A stretch of 54,244 nt of DNA. Source: Acidocella sp. (GTDB taxonomy: Bacteria; Pseudomonadota; Alphaproteobacteria; Acetobacterales; Acetobacteraceae). This document shows, piece by piece, positions 51,233-54,244 of this stretch; the stretch's first letter is position 1, and every line of letters begins with the position of its first letter. The position numbers and the translations under genes were made by a program. The notes beneath the pieces are model-generated. The model ran no database searches and was not told the DNA's origin. It was given only the letters and a program-made list of their open reading frames with translations. The stretch is from the NCBI GenBank assembly GCA_026224875.1, contig JAMFRU010000003.1:1-54244 (forward strand). The letters run 5' to 3'.

Positions 51233-53398
51233 GTGAACAAAAAGAAGCAAAAAAACTTAATTACTTGGGGCATGGGCGTTGGCGCTGCCGTTGCCTTACT
51301 CATTTTGGCCCACAGCCTCTGGGTCGCCTCCACGTTTGTAGTCCCCCGCCCCACCGCCATCATGACCGACCGTAACGGCGTGTTCATGGCCCAGCTCGGC
51401 GGCGGTCCGGCAGGCTATGGCTACTGGCCGGCAACGCCCGTGCCGCCGCGCGTGGCTTTGGCCATTCTGGCGCTGGAGGACAAACGATTCTGGGACCACC
51501 CCGGTGTTGATCCCGCCGCAGTGCTGCGCGCGATGGCGCAGAACATTTTCGCCAGCCGGCGTGTCAGCGGCGCTTCGACGCTCGCCATGCAGGTGGCGCG
51601 CATGCAGCACCCGCGGGCGCGCACATGGGCGGCCAAGGCCAGCGAGGCCGCCGCCGCCGTGCTCATGACCGCGCGTTACGGGCGCGAGGCGGTGCTGGCG
51701 CAATATCTGATGCTCGCCCCCTTCGGGCAGAACAGCCATGGCATCGCCTATGCCGCGGAATGGTATTTCAACCGCCCGGTGCAGGATCTGAGCTGGGCAC
51801 AGATCGCGCTACTCTCAGCCATTCCGCAATCGCCCGGCTTGTATAATCTTGACCATCCGGAAGGTTTGGCGCGAGCGAAGGCGCGGGCACAGTTGGCGCT
51901 GGTGCGGCTGCACAGCCAAGGCATCATCGATGCGCCGGATTATACCGAGGCGCTGGCGGACCTTGCCCAGCTCACCCCGCGCCAATATCCCAAGCGCCAG
52001 CCCGAGGCACTGCACACCATTCTGCTGGCCGAGGCCATGGCGGCAAGCGGGCCGCCGGTGGAGCAGCTGCACAGCACCATAGACCTCGGGCTGGAGCAGA
52101 TGGTGAGCCGCATCGCCACCCAGCGCCTGGCGGGCTTTCAGGCCAAGGGCGCGCGCCAGGTTGCGGTCATCGTGGCCGATCGGCAGAGCATGGGCGTACT
52201 GGCCTTCATCGGTTCCGGCGGTTACGCGGCGCGGGATGACGGCGAGATCGACTACGCGCTGAGCTGGCGCTCGCCCGGCAGCACACTCAAGCCCTTCATC
52301 TACGCCCAGGCGCTGGACCGCGGCACCATCTCTCCCGCCAGCATGGTACTGGATGCGGCGGATAGCGGCACCGGGGTTGATAATGCCGATTTGCGCTTTC
52401 TCGGCCCCATGCTTCCGGCCCAGGCTCTGGCCAATTCGCGCAACGTGCCTGCCGCCGCTCTGGTCCGGGCAGACGGGCTGGATGCAAGCCACTGGTTTCT
52501 CACCCAGCTGGGGTTGAGCGACAGCACCAGCCCGGCCGCGCGCTACGGGCTCACACTCGCCATCGGCGGCATGCCCACGGACCTTACCCGGCTGGTGGCA
52601 GCCTACGGCGCCTTGGCCAATGATGGCGCATGGCGCCCGCTGCACTGGTATGAGGGCCAACCCGAACCGCAAGCGGCGCGCGTCGTTTCGGTTGATACCG
52701 CGCGGCTGGTAACATTGTTTCTGGCCGACCCCATGGCCCGCCTGCCGAGTTTCGGCCGCATGGGGTCCACGGAGTTTCCCTTTCCCGTGGCGGTGAAGAC
52801 CGGCACCAGCCAGGGTTACCGCGATGCCTGGGTGGTGGAATATACCGGCACGTATGTGGTTGGCGTGTGGGTGGGCCGGCCCGATGACCAGCCGATGGAC
52901 GAGCTTGGCGGGGCGGCGAGTGCGGCGCTGATCGGCCAGGACATATTGCTGAAACTCTACAGCACCGAAACCGACGGCCAGAATGACGGTAGTTTTACAG
53001 CACCCCAGGGCACCCAGCCCCAGGAGGTTTGCGCTGCAACCGGCACACAGGCCAATAGTCATTGCGCACAGCAGATGGTGGTGTATCTGCCCAGTGGCGC
53101 GGCACTGCCGGCGCCACCACCGCCGCCAGTGGTGCGTTTTCGTATCACCGCACCGCTGGATCACTCCACCTACATCCTCAACCCTGACACTCCACCGGGG
53201 CTGGCCGTGCTGGCGCTGCGTATTGCCCCGGTCAACGGCACAGCTCAGGTGGAGTGGTATGTCGATGGCCAGCCTTACCAGATGGCCAAAACCAGCGACA
53301 CGGTGGAATGGCCAGTGATACCCGGGCGCCATGTATTCGAAGCGGGTTCACCTTTTTCCGGTGCCCGGTCAAAACCGGTCGTCGTCGCGGTTCAGTGA
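51233..53398 (+). CDS. pbpC: Penicillin-binding protein 1C
   Basis: This 721-residue bifunctional peptidoglycan synthase has a membrane anchor at 14-34 and a GT51 glycosyltransferase domain with catalytic Glu82 in ALEDKRFWDH. The transpeptidase domain has Ser350 in SPGSTLKPF (SxxK), SRN at 402-404 and KTGTS at 522-526. A C-terminal BiPBP_C domain of about 85 residues begins near FRITAPLDHSTY. All catalytic residues are intact. PBP1C genes are commonly paired with alpha-2-macroglobulin genes and are thought to repair the wall when attacking proteases breach the envelope. The start is GTG 51233 with AAGGGAG upstream. Confidence 0.95.
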   Translation: MNKKKQKNLITWGMGVGAAVALLILAHSLWVASTFVVPRPTAIMTDRNGVFMAQLGGGPAGYGYWPATPVPPRVALAILALEDKRFWDHPGVDPAAVLRAMAQNIFASRRVSGASTLAMQVARMQHPRARTWAAKASEAAAAVLMTARYGREAVLAQYLMLAPFGQNSHGIAYAAEWYFNRPVQDLSWAQIALLSAIPQSPGLYNLDHPEGLARAKARAQLALVRLHSQGIIDAPDYTEALADLAQLTPRQYPKRQPEALHTILLAEAMAASGPPVEQLHSTIDLGLEQMVSRIATQRLAGFQAKGARQVAVIVADRQSMGVLAFIGSGGYAARDDGEIDYALSWRSPGSTLKPFIYAQALDRGTISPASMVLDAADSGTGVDNADLRFLGPMLPAQALANSRNVPAAALVRADGLDASHWFLTQLGLSDSTSPAARYGLTLAIGGMPTDLTRLVAAYGALANDGAWRPLHWYEGQPEPQAARVVSVDTARLVTLFLADPMARLPSFGRMGSTEFPFPVAVKTGTSQGYRDAWVVEYTGTYVVGVWVGRPDDQPMDELGGAASAALIGQDILLKLYSTETDGQNDGSFTAPQGTQPQEVCAATGTQANSHCAQQMVVYLPSGAALPAPPPPPVVRFRITAPLDHSTYILNPDTPPGLAVLALRIAPVNGTAQVEWYVDGQPYQMAKTSDTVEWPVIPGRHVFEAGSPFSGARSKPVVVAVQ

Positions 53399-53632
53399 AG
53401 CGCAAAGTATCAAATTGTTACGCATTTTTGGTTTAACGAATGCCGGCCGGCTGCACACTGGGCTGGCTGGGGGACTGACGGGGGGACGACGCCAAGAGCG
53501 TCAGCAAACGTTACAATTTCCTCATTGCCAAGATCCTCTGGAGCGGTCATTTTGTTTGTTTTGACGCGCGGCTTCGGGCTTAACCGGGGTGCTCGCGTCA
53601 TTTTTCGAAATATAAAATAAGGGGAAGACTTC

Positions 53633-53893
53633 ATGTCGATTTTCAAGACTAATGTTGCCCGGATGTTGGGTATTGCGATGGTTGCGGCGGCGGTAGGGTT
53701 GGGTACCGGGGTAGCGAAGGCGGGGCAGCCGCAAATGGACGGCGCGCTGAGTGCGCTGCAGAGCGCTCAGGGCAATTTGAACAACGTGACGGAGGATAAA
53801 GGCGGGCACGCGGCGAAGGCGCGGCGGTTGGTCGCCGAGGCGATCGAGCAGGTGCAGGAAGGGATTGCGTACGGCCAGGCGCATGGCGAGTAG
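53633..53893 (+). CDS. Small secreted helical protein
   Basis: This 86-residue protein has a signal peptide (MLGIAMVAAAVGLGTGVAKA, cleavage near residue 30). The mature part of about 56 residues is helical, with MDGALSALQSAQGNLNNVTE and GHAAKARRLVAEAIEQVQEG, a pattern I associate with small conserved periplasmic proteins of unknown function in proteobacteria. AAGGGGAAG lies at good distance before the ATG. It is 234 bases from the PBP1C stop and may be independently transcribed. Confidence 0.85.
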   Translation: MSIFKTNVARMLGIAMVAAAVGLGTGVAKAGQPQMDGALSALQSAQGNLNNVTEDKGGHAAKARRLVAEAIEQVQEGIAYGQAHGE

Positions 53894-53912
53894 GCGCCGA
53901 TAAAATTGTTTT

Positions 53913-53941
53913 AGCCCGTGCCGGTACCAGCGGCACGGGCT
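53913..53941 (+). terminator. Hairpin after the small secreted protein gene
   Basis: A perfect 10-bp stem AGCCCGTGCC/GGCACGGGCT (53913-53922 with 53932-53941) with a 9-base loop lies 20 bases after the stop codon. It is not followed by a T run, so terminator function is likely but not certain. Confidence 0.6.
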
Positions 53942-54000
53942 GAAGGTCCGACAAGTATTGCAGCAGCCCTCATGGGTCAGTTCTCAGTGAAAATTAACAC

Positions 54001-54118
54001 CCAAGCTACGAAAACCGGTTTAAGGACAAGCCCGAAGAGCTAGCCGCCACATTCGCGCAGAAACCGTTGGGGCGGCCAGCTGACGGTTATAAGGACCTCG
54101 GCCGTCTGGCAGTCTTTC
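54001..54118 (+). pseudogene. SDR C-terminal remnant interrupted by an IS element
   Basis: After a TAA at 53995 the plus strand reads ENRFKDKPEELAATFAQKPL and GRPADGYKDLGRLAVFL. This is the familiar SDR region before the final strand (PLGR, then VxFLAS). The homology stops after the CTA leucine codon at 54116-54118, where the IS element begins. The gene therefore lacks both its N-terminal part and its end. Confidence 0.75.
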
Positions 54119-54244
54119 TAGGGCGTAGTGACGAATTATTTGAGCAGTATTGTTATGGCGGCGAGGATGACGAAGCCTCGGTAGTTTGCGAGGAGTTTGT
54201 CGTATCTGGTTGCGACGCGGCGGAATTGTTTGAGTTTATTGAAG
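54119..54244 (-). mobile_element. End of an IS5-family insertion sequence (continues beyond the window)
   Basis: The sequence from about 54119 carries the tail of an IS5-type transposase on the minus strand and abruptly replaces SDR coding sequence. The insertion lies at CTAG (54116-54119), consistent with the YTAR target of IS5-group elements. Only this end is in the window, so the inverted repeat and target duplication cannot be compared. Confidence 0.78.
54136..54244 (-). CDS. IS5-family transposase, C-terminal part
   Basis: On the minus strand the frame reads FNKLKQFRRVATRYDKLLAN followed by YRGFVILAAITILLK and a TAA at 54136-54138. The RRVATRYDK segment followed by a hydrophobic helix is characteristic of the C-terminus of IS5/IS427/IS1031-type DDE transposases. 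The rest lies outside the window. Confidence 0.85.
   Translation of the reverse strand, partial: FNKLKQFRRVATRYDKLLANYRGFVILAAITILLK

Noticed and set aside
51815-53332. 505-codon open frame opposite pbpC
   Set aside because: It is an antisense shadow; all PBP1C catalytic motifs are intact on the plus strand.
1-54244. tRNA, rRNA or riboswitch genes
   Set aside because: No cloverleaf with a conserved T-loop, no ribosomal RNA signature and no known riboswitch core was recognised on either strand by eye; a covariance-model search would be decisive.

Overview
The window is GC-rich, densely coded bacterial DNA from a Gram-negative organism. It encodes an outer-membrane barrel, Tat-type and Sec-type signal peptides, a periplasmic alpha-2-macroglobulin and a PBP1C. 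Codon use, the abundance of SDR enzymes and an IS5-family end fit an alphaproteobacterium. Acetobacteraceae is a possibility, but that is only a guess. No rRNA, tRNA or CRISPR array was seen.

Positions 1-39800 look like a catabolic island for a hydrophobic, probably steroid- or terpenoid-like substrate. It holds seven intact short-chain dehydrogenases and two broken ones, two PF04909 amidohydrolases, an aldehyde dehydrogenase, a family III CoA-transferase and an unusual acyl-CoA ligase. It also holds a MaoC-type hydratase, a thiolase-fold/DUF35 pair resembling the steroid side-chain aldolase Ltp2/DUF35, a carboxylic acid reductase, an LLM flavin monooxygenase, a cytochrome P450 and an HsaA-like flavin monooxygenase. 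Two kinase-like phosphotransferases, a DHA2 transporter, an MMPL/RND transporter and a DUF1302/DUF1329 pair complete it. DUF1302, DUF1329 and MMPL genes often occur together near steroid-degradation genes. Ring-cleavage enzymes, a ferredoxin, a flavin reductase and a phosphopantetheinyl transferase are not in the window, so partner genes must lie elsewhere.

Regulation can partly be read from the DNA. Two TetR and two IclR regulators lie among the genes. A 14-base element close to TTCTAAATATCGAA recurs in four intergenic regions between 13.7 and 20.2 kb, usually as two copies 20 bp apart. At three of these places it overlaps a good sigma-70 promoter, which suggests a small regulon (two phosphotransferases, an amidohydrolase, the CoA-transferase and the IclR gene itself). 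A second motif, TATACAC, lies upstream of the SDR at 5289-6110 and overlaps the -10 box of the MaoC/SDR/MFS operon.

The island carries several deletion scars: a frameshifted MFS remnant (23.4-23.7 kb), a junction near 25.24 kb that joins two divergent 5'-truncated genes, a 13-codon glutathione-transferase-like start (35142), a C-terminal hydrolase-like remnant (37.2 kb), and an SDR tail cut by an IS5-family element at the right edge.

Positions 39952-53398 are a different unit: three tightly spaced genes for a 1735-residue exported beta-rich protein, a 2018-residue thioester alpha-2-macroglobulin and penicillin-binding protein 1C. This resembles the known bacterial A2M/PBP1C defence pair with a large additional partner and a non-lipidated A2M. 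A small secreted protein follows, then the SDR remnant and the IS end.
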